Of a stretch of DNA of 64,000 nucleotides, positions 25,145 to 35,100 are shown in pieces; within the stretch, counting starts at the first letter, position 1; every line of letters starts with the position of its first letter. Both the position numbers and the translations under genes were made by a program. Where the stretch lies: positions 13,594,224 through 13,658,223 of the forward strand of contig CM065693.1 in the NCBI GenBank assembly GCA_017654935.2, in the 5' to 3' direction. The DNA comes from Phymorhynchus buccinoides (taxonomy: Eukaryota > Mollusca > Gastropoda > Neogastropoda > Raphitomidae). The notes beneath the pieces are model-generated. The model made no database searches. It was given only the letters and a program-made list of their open reading frames with translations, and was not told the origin of the DNA.

Positions 25145-25487
25145 TCTCCCTACCCGTGGGGATACCGGGGGGGGGGGGTCTTTTGTTTTGCATAAAGAGT
25201 TCCCCCACCTTCTGGAAGTTCTGTGCTTGTAACTTCCTCTAATGTGTTACTCTTTGACTCTGCCTTTTCCCTTTGCTCAATACTGTCGTCTACTATCTTT
25301 CTGCCTTACCTGGTCCATTTTCCTGACTTTAAAAAAAGAAAGAAACACTTTCAAAAAAGATTTCCTCAGCCGAAGTCGGATTTGCTGGGCCTAACTATTT
25401 CTTACTTAGTTAGGCGCATAACGGCAGCATGACGCATCTGCATGCGCTCATTATTGACAGGAAACTGTCTGAGCGATCGAAGAAGAA
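25145..25487 (+). mobile_element. SINE-like retroposon, family A (second 3' subtype)
   Basis: Begins CCCGTGGGGATACCGGGG, carries TTCTGGAAGTTCTGTGCTTG and TTTGACTCTGCCTTTTCCC, and ends CTGTCTGAGCGATCGAAG plus a GAA tail. Its 3' half differs from the main family A but equals the outer element at 29994-30777. Confidence 0.7.
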
Positions 25488-25975
25488 GTACTTTCAGTTC
25501 CATAAGAACGGGTGTATGTTTCGAGTTGAAGGAGGGCCTTTGCGTTTGCCTCTGTGTGTGTGTGTGAAAAAAAAAAAAGTTCCAATCGCTAAAGCCTAAA
25601 CTAGCTGAACTGAATTTTTTTAAAAACCTGTTGCAATCATCATACCACAGGGAACCAATCATATATAACGACCGAACCTTGACAGTATATAATATTGTAT
25701 CAAAAAATCAAACTGATGATTGAAGAGTTTTTGTGTGTGTGTGTTTTTAATGACAAAATGCATATTGCTAGACTAAAGAACTTCGGGGAGGGCGTTTATT
25801 TGGCTTACCAGCTTGTTTTCTCTTTTCACTGCCTACAACAGTTGGCCTGGAGACGGCTACTACTGCACTACAACCTATTGTAAAGTGATGTAGGCGAATT
25901 AACAGAAAACACTGACACAATGCAAACATCATCGAAGCGAGACAATTCCTTAATTCTGGAACTTATATAATAATA

Positions 25976-26300
25976 TCCCCGTGGGGATACCGGGGGGTCT
26001 TTCGTAAAAAATAGTCCACCACCTTCTGGAAGTTCTGTGCTTGTAACTTCCTCTTTTCTTTCACTCTGACTCTGCCTTTTCCCTTTGCTTTCTATCATCT
26101 ACTATCTTTCTGACTTATGGCCCATTCTCCTGCCTTTTCCCCCCAAAACCCCATCTTCCAATCTTTGAGCTCCTCCGAGTTGAAATCGGAATGTGTCGGC
26201 TGTACAGAGCGGGGAGACCAGTGAAAACTGAAAACCGGACTGAGTCATACGTACCTTACCCATTATGGCCTTATGGCCTGGGAACGCAGAAGAAGAAGAA
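25976..26300 (+). mobile_element. SINE-like retroposon, family A
   Basis: 5'-truncated copy from CCCCGTGGGGATACCGG to GGCCTGGGAACGCAG and an (AGA)n tail. The 10-bp direct repeat TATAATAATA flanks it (25966-25975 and 26301-26310). The A/T-rich flank makes this target duplication less certain than those of the other copies. Confidence 0.7.
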
Positions 26301-26439
26301 TATAATAATAATAATGGGCATTTTTAGCGCTTAGTCTTAAATAAGCCCTAAGCGCTTACAATAATAAATAAGTTATTAATAAATTAATAAACCATCAATA
26401 GAAACAAGTGAACGTCAAAAATATGTTAAGCACAAGCAC

Positions 26440-26620
26440 ACACACACATGTACACACACGCGCACGCGCACGCACACACACGCACGCACACACACACACA
26501 CACACACACACTAAATGTACACGCACAAAAACGCGCGCGCGCACCCACGAACTGACGCGCAGGCACGCACACACACACAATAAATGCACACACACACAAA
26601 CGCGCGCGCACAAACACACG
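26440..26620. repeat. CA / CG alternating microsatellite cluster
   Basis: Runs of CA mixed with CG dinucleotides; alternating purine-pyrimidine DNA able to form Z-DNA. Confidence 0.85.
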
Positions 26621-27009
26621 TGCATGGAAGGGACAAAGTAGGCCTACTTTGAAAGGAAATGAAGCAGACTTTAGCTGATCACACAAGAAAGTAGGCTACA
26701 CAAGACAACCAGGACTCAAAATAGTCCATTCTGTCGAATAAGATAACAAAACTTTGGATGGGTTTTGAATGTTTCATTTCCATTAGTAAATGGTAACATA
26801 GCAGCAATTAAATAACTTATAAAGCTAGAGGTCTGTGCTTTTTGGTCAAATGTGTTTTTGTGTGTGCACGAAACGACAATACAATTAGGAGTCGGTGGAC
26901 ATTGGCTATACGGCAAAATTTAATAACCAACCGTTGATGATGTCAAACTATGACCGAAATAATGGTTCGTGCGCGCGCAGTGTTTGTGTGTGTGTGTGTG
27001 TCAAGTCAA

Positions 27010-27135
27010 GTCAAGATGATCCTTATTGACGATAAAAGAATAAGCTTGATAAAGCTTCAAGGTTATTCTTTTATCGTCAATAAAGATAAGCTTGATAAAG
27101 CTTCAAGCTTATTCTTTTATCGTCAATAAAGATCA
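27010..27135. repeat. Repeated and inverted TTATTGACGATAAAAGAATA motif
   Basis: TATTGACGATAAAAGAATAA at about 27024 faces TTATTCTTTTATCGTCAATA at about 27063, and the latter is repeated at about 27109. Each is separated by the palindromic AAGCTTGATAAAGCTT. A related TTATCGTCAATAAAGATC end lies at 50627-50651 followed by TTGACTTGAC, so this looks like stacked 3' tails of a retroposon family. Confidence 0.6.
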
Positions 27136-27157
27136 TGTGGAATAAAAATTTAAGAAA

Positions 27158-27158
<1 letters not shown>

Positions 27159-27226
<68 letters not shown>

Positions 27227-27323
27227 CGTGCGTGTGCGCGTGTGCGTGCGTGCGCGCGCGCGCGCGTGTGTGTTAATGAAAGGCTGGTATGTGTGTGTGT
27301 GCGTGTGTGTGTGTGTGTTGTAA
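27159..27323. repeat. GT / GC microsatellite
   Basis: About 60 bp of pure GT grading into GCGT and GCGC alternation, then a second GT block. Followed at 27348-27367 by a G-run. Confidence 0.92.
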
Positions 27324-27646
27324 TGAAAGGCTGGTATGTGTTTGTGTGGGGGGGGGGGGGGGGGGGGAGTGGGGAGGGGGGTGCAACCAAAACTTTGAAT
27401 CAATGTTGACAATACTGCCGAGCTTCTAACAACAAGTCCCTTTCATTTTGCGTCGTCAGTAAACCTATAGTTAACTCTTTCGATTGTGAGAGCAAGTCAA
27501 GCCTATGTTACTGCACTCTCCTTGGTTACAGTGCCAAAGACCCCCCTTCTCTGATTACACGTTATACTGGCTGGCACCACCCACCAAGTTCTTCATGTTC
27601 TTTTCGCCACCTCATTTCTAAATTTCTTTTCACCGATTATAAGGTG

Positions 27647-27888
27647 ATAAAGACCCACCAGATCATGTGTCAAAATCACGGGTTTCACGTGTTTTCCCTC
27701 TTATAGCTGGTAAGAAATCTTATTTTGACCAGCCTGATTTGACTCCCATACAAATGCCCCCAAATTGAAAACGAAACATCATTTTAAAGAGCAGCCTCAA
27801 TTTCAAGTTGGGGGCATTTGCATATGGGTCACAGCTACCCAGAAAAAAAACCAAGGGACTTAATCGTGGTGGGTCAGTGGGTCTTTAA
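27647..27888. mobile_element. MITE with AAAGACCCACCA ends
   Basis: Left AAAGACCCACCAGATCATGTG and right GTGGGTCTTTAA, related to the compact copy at 57637-57770 but with extra interior sequence, itself partly inverted (GGGGGCATTTG against CAAATGCCCCC). Confidence 0.6.
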
Positions 27889-28204
27889 GGCACACTATGA
27901 AGAGACATTGAAGCTTTATACCGAAAATTATCTGCCCTTGTCTCTTGACCTGAGATGCGAACGCCCCCAACTTAAGATTATCGCCCTTGTCTGTCAGGAA
28001 CTAGTAGTATATAGCCACAGAAAAGAATCTGCTCCTGACTCGTCACCAGGGGGCATCGGCAGTTCGGGCCTAAAATTATCGCTCTTTTATTTCGTGTCGG
28101 CAAGGAGTAGTATAAAGCCTATAAAAGAGACTATCAATTTGAATAGCCATTTTGCAATGTCCAGACTGTATACACATCTATATTGTTAGAAAATCGGGAC
28201 ATTC

Positions 28205-28325
28205 CTGGTGTTGCACTGCCTCCGGGCATTGCCTCTAGGATCGTTCCCACCGTCTTAATATCTACTAATGTCCCATTGTCTTTCCAGACCGGAGGACGTT
28301 AAACAGATTTCCATCCGGCAATAGC
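28205..28325 (-). mobile_element. SINE-like family B fragment
   Basis: Contains GGTGTTGCACTGCCTC, GGGCATTGCCTC, GTTCCCACC and AATGTCCCAT, the same series as in the copies at 40770-40982 and 58195-58370. Confidence 0.6.
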
Positions 28326-28415
28326 CATTTTGCCCTCGAAATTCCCAGACACAAATGCACAGCAATTTCACATTGATTTATAGGGTTTCAGAATACTGTA
28401 TGCAGCGCGCGCGCG

Positions 28416-28447
<32 letters not shown>

Positions 28448-28456
28448 CACACACTC

Positions 28457-28544
<88 letters not shown>
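28457..28544. repeat. GA microsatellite
   Basis: Pure GA tract after a CA tract (28418-28442). Confidence 0.93.
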
Positions 28545-28547
<3 letters not shown>

Positions 28548-28732
28548 CATTTTAATTGTTAGGCCATGCCCATACAATGGAGTGAGTGTGACCAAAAAAA
28601 AAATGACATTGCATTATTAACTTGACATTGCAAAACAGCTTTAGTGATGACGTGGCCTTCCACAACGCCAACTGCCCTTTACTGAAGGACCTCATAGGAA
28701 CGTCGCTGGGCCGCAAGGCACTTCCATTAGGG

Positions 28733-28985
28733 AGAAAGGTGGCAGAGTGGTTAAGACGTTCGCCTGCCAAATGTAATGCGTGACTGCAGCGTGAGTGACC
28801 CGGGTTCGAATCCCGGCCTCGCCCTTTCTTTCTAGTTTGACAGGAAAATCGAACTGAACGTCCAAGTCCTTCGGATGGGGACTTAAAGCTAGTCTGACCC
28901 GTGCGCTTTACGCACGTAAAAATCCCACGGCAGTTTAAAGTCGGTAAGAGCAGGGAGAAATCCCGCTGCCTGGTATGGCCAAATT
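28733..28985 (+). mobile_element. tRNA(Ser/Leu)-like SINE
   Basis: A box TGGCAGAGTGGTTAAG at 28740 and a perfect B box GGTTCGAATCC at about 28802 sit in tRNA-like order with a long variable arm between, so RNA polymerase III transcription is plausible. The T arm CCGGGTTCGAATCCCGG pairs well, but the 3' CCTCGCC has no matching 5' acceptor strand, so it is a SINE rather than a tRNA gene. The body continues with CGAACTGAACGTCCAAGTCC and TACGCACGTAAAAATCCC. Confidence 0.7.
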
Positions 28986-29064
28986 GATAGCTAGGTTTTC
29001 CAAGCGTGCTCCCCCCCCCCCCCCCCCCCCGTCCTCACCCCTGTGCCCCCCCCCAAAAAAAAAA

Positions 29065-29145
29065 GTTTAAGCGCTGCACTTGCGGCGACGCGCTCTCCGG
29101 GGGAGAGCAGCCCGAATTTCACAAAGATGAGTCTTTGTGACTAGA
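29065..29145 (-). mobile_element. SINE-like family E fragment
   Basis: Reverse orientation: GCGACGCGCTCTCCGG, GGGAGAGCAGCCCGAATTTC and TCTTTGTGACTAGAATATA match the family E head. Confidence 0.6.
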
Positions 29146-29334
29146 ATATACCAATGCCAAATTACAAACAAATTCCAGCCCAACTCTCCAGAACAGCTGT
29201 TACCTCCTTTACTATCCGGAGGTCCGACAATGCAGATACGACTGACCACCACACAGTCCGAGTAGTCCTCCCATAAGGGGAAGCCACAGAAAGTAGAATA
29301 GCACTAAAATGTCCATGCACTTAGCGCACGTTAA

Positions 29335-29515
29335 ACCCACTGGCAACGAAACAGTTGTCATTGTGGTCAACATTTACCCCCCCACCCCTCCCTTTCCTTC
29401 CTCATCAGTCACACAAAAAATCGCATGCCCAAAAAACCTCAATGTTGGGTGACGCGCACTCCACAGGTGGGAGCAACCCGAATTTCACAGAGACGCCTCT
29501 GTGACTACCTAATAC
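29335..29515 (-). mobile_element. SINE-like family E fragment
   Basis: Reverse orientation: AGTCACACAAAAAATCGCATG, GTGACGCGCACTCCACAGG, GGAGCAACCCGAATTTCAC and CCTCTGTGACTACC. Confidence 0.65.
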
Positions 29516-29993
29516 CTAACATTATGCTTATATTAAACAGTCTGTGGGCGAAACACTCTATAGCCATTTACGTTGCTTACATAGAAACATTGAAGCTGGG
29601 AGAGTGCTAGAGAGATCAGAGATAGAAAAACAGGGGCGGATCTGGGAGGGGGAGGGGGGTCCAGGGTTTCCGGACCCCCCCCACCCCACCCCTTGCCCCA
29701 AACATGTACCTTATACAAGTGTAAAATGTAAGAAAATTGCTCAAAATTTGTGCTTTAATATTAATATTCACTAAATTGCACAGTTTTCCGTGGGCTTCAC
29801 TCGCCGGGCTCCCACAAGACCACAACACCACCTTAACCTAGGACCTATGCAGCTCCCTGGACTTCCCGCGGACCGCCCCCCCCCCCCCCCCCCCCCCCAC
29901 CCCCCCTTCACGAATTTATTTGGTCTACCCCTGGAAAACACTTCTCCATTTAAGAGATACCTGTCTTCTATCAGGGTCATCGATACCTGTTCT

Positions 29994-30777
29994 TCTTCTT
30001 CTTCTTCGATCGCTCAGACAGTTTCCTGTCAATTATGAGCGCAGATGCGTCATGCTGCCGTTATGCGCCTAACTAAGAAATAGTTAGGCCCAGCAAGTCC
30101 GACTTCGGCCGGAGGAAATGTTTGGGAAAAATGTTTCCTTAAAAAAAAAGAATGGACCGGGTAAGGCAGAAAGATAGTACATGTAGATGACAGTAAGCAA
30201 AGGGGAAAGGCAGAGTCAAAGAGAGTGACAGATTAGAGGAAGTTACAAGCACAGAACTTCCAGAAAAATGGTGCTTTACGTCCTCTCGGTCATAGACACA
30301 TATGGGACATTTGTAAATACAAAGATGGTGGGAACAATACTGGAGGCAATGCCCAGAGGCAGTGCAACACCAGTAAGGTCCCGATTTTTTTTTAGCAATA
30401 CAGATAGGTGTAGCGGTAACCATGCCTCGGTTAAACCTCATCGGCTATGGAACCGCCACAATTAATAGTTGTATAACCTGAAAACTTCCAGGCGACGGCG
30501 AAAATGGTGCTTTACGTCCTCTCGGTCTGAACCAGACACATATGGGACATTTGTAAATACAAATATGGTGGGAACAATACTGGAGGCAATGCCCGGAGGC
30601 AGTACGAAACCAGTAAAGTCCCGATTTTTTTATATTAATACAGATAGGTGTAGCGGTAATCACGCCTCGGTTAAACCTCATCGGCTATGGCACCGCCACA
30701 AGTATGTATAATGAAAACTTCCAGAAGGTGGGGGGAAGTATTTATACAAAAGACCCCCCGGTATCCCCACGGGAGAT
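29994..30777 (-). mobile_element. Family A retroposon with nested family B insertion
   Basis: The outer element begins with a (TTC)n tail and CGATCGCTCAGACAGTTTCC and ends ACCCCCCGGTATCCCCACGG. It is flanked by the 12-bp direct repeat GATACCTGTTCT at 29982-29993 and 30778-30789. Inside, at the word AACTTCCAG, two tandem copies of family B are inserted (30266-30478 and 30500-30712), and AACTTCCAG appears before, between and after them. Confidence 0.85.
30266..30712 (+). repeat. Two tandem copies of SINE-like family B
   Basis: Both copies run from AATGGTGCTTTACGTCCTC through ACATATGGGACATTTGTAAA and GGCAATGCCC to AAACCTCATCGGCTATGG. They are more than 85 percent alike by eye. Confidence 0.85.
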
Positions 30778-31620
30778 GATACCTGTTCTAAGACACATAG
30801 GGCCTACCTGCTATGAAGAGCGTCAGGTGCTGTAGGCGGCTCTGACAGAAGATCTCTGTATGGTGCGTCTATCTGTGGCTTCCGACTATGACTGATAAAT
30901 AGCAGAGGAGGGAAGCTGCTATTACGGAGGGCTGGGCTAAAATTTGTTCATTGTGTAGAAGCCTTGCCCAGGATACATCCCCATTTTCTCGGCCAAAGGG
31001 ACTTGAGGACACCGCAGCTGGCCAACCCATCCCTTTTGCTGCAGCACATGCCCCCTATAGTTTGAGAGCCAGTCTTCCGGAAAACCCCCCAGTAACAGCT
31101 GTACCATGATATTCCAGTACTGTAGAAAATTCTTTACTGTGCAGCTCTCATGTACTTTTGGCCCGCCAGCTGTAACCGGCTACGTGTTAGCCAATCATAG
31201 GAGCCATTTGAGTGATAATAGGGTTTTACGCCCTCTTCGGCCTTTCGGCCATGTGGGTCATTGGGGATTTACTTTAGATGCCTATACACTGCTGGAAATT
31301 ATCGTTGTTCGAGTTAAATAACAAAGTTATAACACTAACATATGTATATTAACAAGTGTAAAAGTAAGAGCCATTTGAGTAAAGGGACAATGAGGCTTTA
31401 TACTACTTGCCAACGAAACTCAAACTCAAAACTCAAACTCTTTTATTTGTCGTAAAACCATCAAAGGAATTATTGACACCGAAGTAGTAAGTACATACCA
31501 CGGAAGAAAGAAAATAAACAAAAAAACACAAGGTAAAGTTCGTGACGAAGTAAATGCAGCAGATCAAAATAATAATACAAACATTTATATATTCTTGCTA
31601 ATTACTTACTGCGGACAGCA

Positions 31621-32120
31621 NNNNNNNNNNNNNNNNNNNNNNNNNNNNNNNNNNNNNNNNNNNNNNNNNNNNNNNNNNNNNNNNNNNNNNNNNNNNNNNN
31701 NNNNNNNNNNNNNNNNNNNNNNNNNNNNNNNNNNNNNNNNNNNNNNNNNNNNNNNNNNNNNNNNNNNNNNNNNNNNNNNNNNNNNNNNNNNNNNNNNNNN
31801 NNNNNNNNNNNNNNNNNNNNNNNNNNNNNNNNNNNNNNNNNNNNNNNNNNNNNNNNNNNNNNNNNNNNNNNNNNNNNNNNNNNNNNNNNNNNNNNNNNNN
31901 NNNNNNNNNNNNNNNNNNNNNNNNNNNNNNNNNNNNNNNNNNNNNNNNNNNNNNNNNNNNNNNNNNNNNNNNNNNNNNNNNNNNNNNNNNNNNNNNNNNN
32001 NNNNNNNNNNNNNNNNNNNNNNNNNNNNNNNNNNNNNNNNNNNNNNNNNNNNNNNNNNNNNNNNNNNNNNNNNNNNNNNNNNNNNNNNNNNNNNNNNNNN
32101 NNNNNNNNNNNNNNNNNNNN
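31621..32120. other. Assembly gap (500 N)
   Basis: Exactly 500 Ns, a typical scaffold placeholder. The gap begins immediately after 19 bases of SLC27A exon 10 (read on the minus strand), so the 3' exons of that gene probably lie in or beyond it. Confidence 0.98.
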
Positions 32121-32139
32121 CACATTCTCCCCTTTCCAT
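32121..32139 (-). CDS. SLC27A-like exon 10, first 19 bases
   Basis: On the minus strand GGTTGTGCAG is followed by A TGG AAA GGG GAG AAT GTG. With the two bases left by exon 9 this reads R-W-K-G-E-N-V, exactly the expected continuation of GDTF. It is the only unit of the adjoining 38-bp array that reads ENV rather than EEC, so it is the real exon. The sequence stops at the gap. Confidence 0.9.
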
Positions 32140-35100
32140 CTGCACAACCAACAAAGTAACATTCCTCCCCTTTCCATCTGCACAACCAACAAAGTAACAT
32201 TCCTCCCCTTTCCATCTGCACAACCAACAAAGTAACATTCATCCCCTTTCCATCTGCACAACCAACAAAGTAACATTCATCCCCTTTCCATCTGCACAAC
32301 CAACACAGTAACATTCCTCCCCTTTCCATCTGCACAACCAACACAGTAACATTCCTCCCCTTTCCATGTGCACAACCAACAAAGTAACATTCCTCCCCTT
32401 TCCATCTGCACAACCAACAAAGTAACATTCATCCCCTTTCCATCTGCACAACCAACAAAGTAACATTCATCCCCTTTCCATCTGCACAACCAACAAAGTA
32501 ACATTCCTCCCCTTTCCATCTGCACAACCAACAAAGTAACATTCCTCCCCTTTCCATCTGCACAACCAACAAAGTAACATTCCTCCCCTTTCCATCTGCA
32601 CAACCAACACAGTAACATTCCTCCCCTTTCCATCTGCACAACCAACAAAGTAACATTCATCCCCTTTCCATCTGCACAACCAACAAAGTAACATTCATCC
32701 CCTTTCCATCTGCACAACCAACAAAGTAACATTCCTCCCCTTTCCATCTGCACAACCAACACAGTAACATTCCTCCCCTTTCCATGTGCACAACCAACAA
32801 AGTAACATTCCTCCCCTTTCCATCTGCACAACCAACACAGTAACATTCCTCCCCTTTCCATCTGCACAACCAACAAAGTAACATTCCTCCCCTTTCCATC
32901 TGCACAACCAACAAAGTAACATTCCTCCCCTTTCCATCTGCACAACCAACAAAGTAACATTCCTCCCCTTTCCATCTGCACAACCAACAAAGTAACATTC
33001 CTCCCCTTTCCATCTGCACAACCAACAAAGTAACATTCCTCCCCTTTCCATCTGCACAACCAACACAGTAACATTCCTCCCCTTTCCATCTGCACAACCA
33101 ACACAGTAACATTCCTCCCCTTTCCATCTGCACAACCAACACAGTAACATTCCTCCCCTTTCCATCTGCACAACCAACAAAGTAACATTCCTCCCCTTTC
33201 CATCTGCACAACCAACAAAGTAACATTCCTCCCCTTTCCATCTGCACAACCAACACAGTAACATTCCTCCCCTTTCCATCTGCACAACCAACAAAGTAAC
33301 ATTCCTCCCCTTTCCATCTGCACAACCAACAAAGTAACATTCCTCCCCTTTCCATCTGCACAACCAACAAAGTAACATTCCTCCCCTTTCCATAACATGC
33401 ACAACCAACAAAGTAACATTCCTCCCCTTTCCATCTGCACAACCAACAAAGTAACATTCCTCCCCTTTCCATCTGCACAACCAACACAGTAACATTCCTC
33501 CCCTTTCCATCTGCACAACCAACAAAGTAACATTCCTCCCCTTTCCATCTGCACAACCAACAAAGTAACATTCCTCCCCTTTCCATCTGCACAACCAACA
33601 AAGTAACATTCCTCCCCTTTCCATCTGCACAACCAACAAAGTAACATTCCTCCCCTTTCCATCTGCACAACCAACAAAGTAACATGCACAACCAACAAAG
33701 TAACATTCATCCCCTTTCCATCTGCACAACCAACAAAGTAACATTCATCCCCTTTCCATCTGCACAACCAACAAAGTAACATTCCTCCCCTTTCCATCTG
33801 CACAACCAACACAGTAACATTCCTCCCCTTTCCATCTGCACAACCAACAAAGTAACATTCCTCCCCTTTCCATCTGCACAACCAACAAAGTAACATTCCT
33901 CCCCTTTCCATCTGCACAACCAACACAGTAACATTCCTCCCCTTTCCATGTGCACAACCAACAAAGTAACATTCCTCCCCTTTCCATCTGCACAACCAAC
34001 AAAGTAACATTCATCCCCTTTCCATCTGCACAACCAACAAAGTAACATTCATCCCCTTTCCATCTGCACAACCAACAAAGTAACATTCCTCCCCTTTCCA
34101 TCTGCACAACCAACAAAGTAACATTCCTCCCCTTTCCATCTGCACAACCAACAAAGTAACATTCATCCCCTTTCCATCTGCACAACCAACAAAGTAACAT
34201 TCCTCCCCTTTCCATCTGCACAACCAACAAAGTAACATTCCTCCCCTTTCCATCTGCACAACCAACAAAGTAACATTCCTCCCCTTTCCATCTGCACAAC
34301 CAACAAAGTAACATTCCTCCCCTTTCACCATGGGGAAAATATATTTGGTATTTGGTATATTCTAGTCACAGAGACTTATTATCTTTGTGAAATTCAGGCT
34401 GTGTGTCGCCGATTGTCATATTTGAGCTGAAAGTGTCGCTGATTCTGTCATATTTTAGCTGAAAGTGTCGCCGATTCTGTCATATTTTACCTGAAAGTGT
34501 CACTGATTTTTTTCATATTTTACCTGAAAGTGTCACCTATTCTGTCATATTTTAACTGAAAGTGTCGCCGATTCAGTCCTATTTTACGTAAAAGTGTCAC
34601 CGATTCTGTCATAATTACCTGAAAGTGTTGCAGATTCTGTCCTAATTTACCTGAAAGTGTCTCCGATTCTGTCGTGGAAGTAGACAAAGTACTCGTGGTC
34701 CAGGTAGAGGACGTCCCCAAAGTTGAAGTAGAGGTCGCCCTCCTTGAAGGCGCTGCGCACCAGCTTCTTCTCGTTGGCCTCCTTGGACGACTTGTACACA
34801 GCAAGCGTCCCGTTGGTCTTCACAGAGTCTGGAACTTTGGCGATGAACAGGCCCGCCTCGCCTACACAACAGAAACCTTGTGAATGAATGAATGTGCAAG
34901 GACATTTCTTGTGTGAATCTCCCCTACATGGGTGAAGGTGACAGATTTTGAAAATAAGGAAAAGGCGAGGGCGGGGGTGGAGGTGGGGGGTGTTCCGGGG
35001 CTGCTTAGGCTTCGGTGGGGTGTAGGGGCAGCCACCTGCTTGGGGGATCTTTGGGGCAAACATCCCAGAAGCTGACAAGAATTTACAAATAAATGCCAAT

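Noticed and set aside
28733..28820. tRNA-Ser or tRNA-Leu gene
   Set aside because: Good A and B boxes and T arm, but no acceptor stem pairing and a SINE body follows.
32277..34010. 577-codon minus-strand ORF of a 38-residue repeat (and 349- and 189-codon siblings)
   Set aside because: All three frames of a stop-free 38-bp satellite are open. The unit is a splice acceptor plus an exon start, with no initiation context and no known domain.
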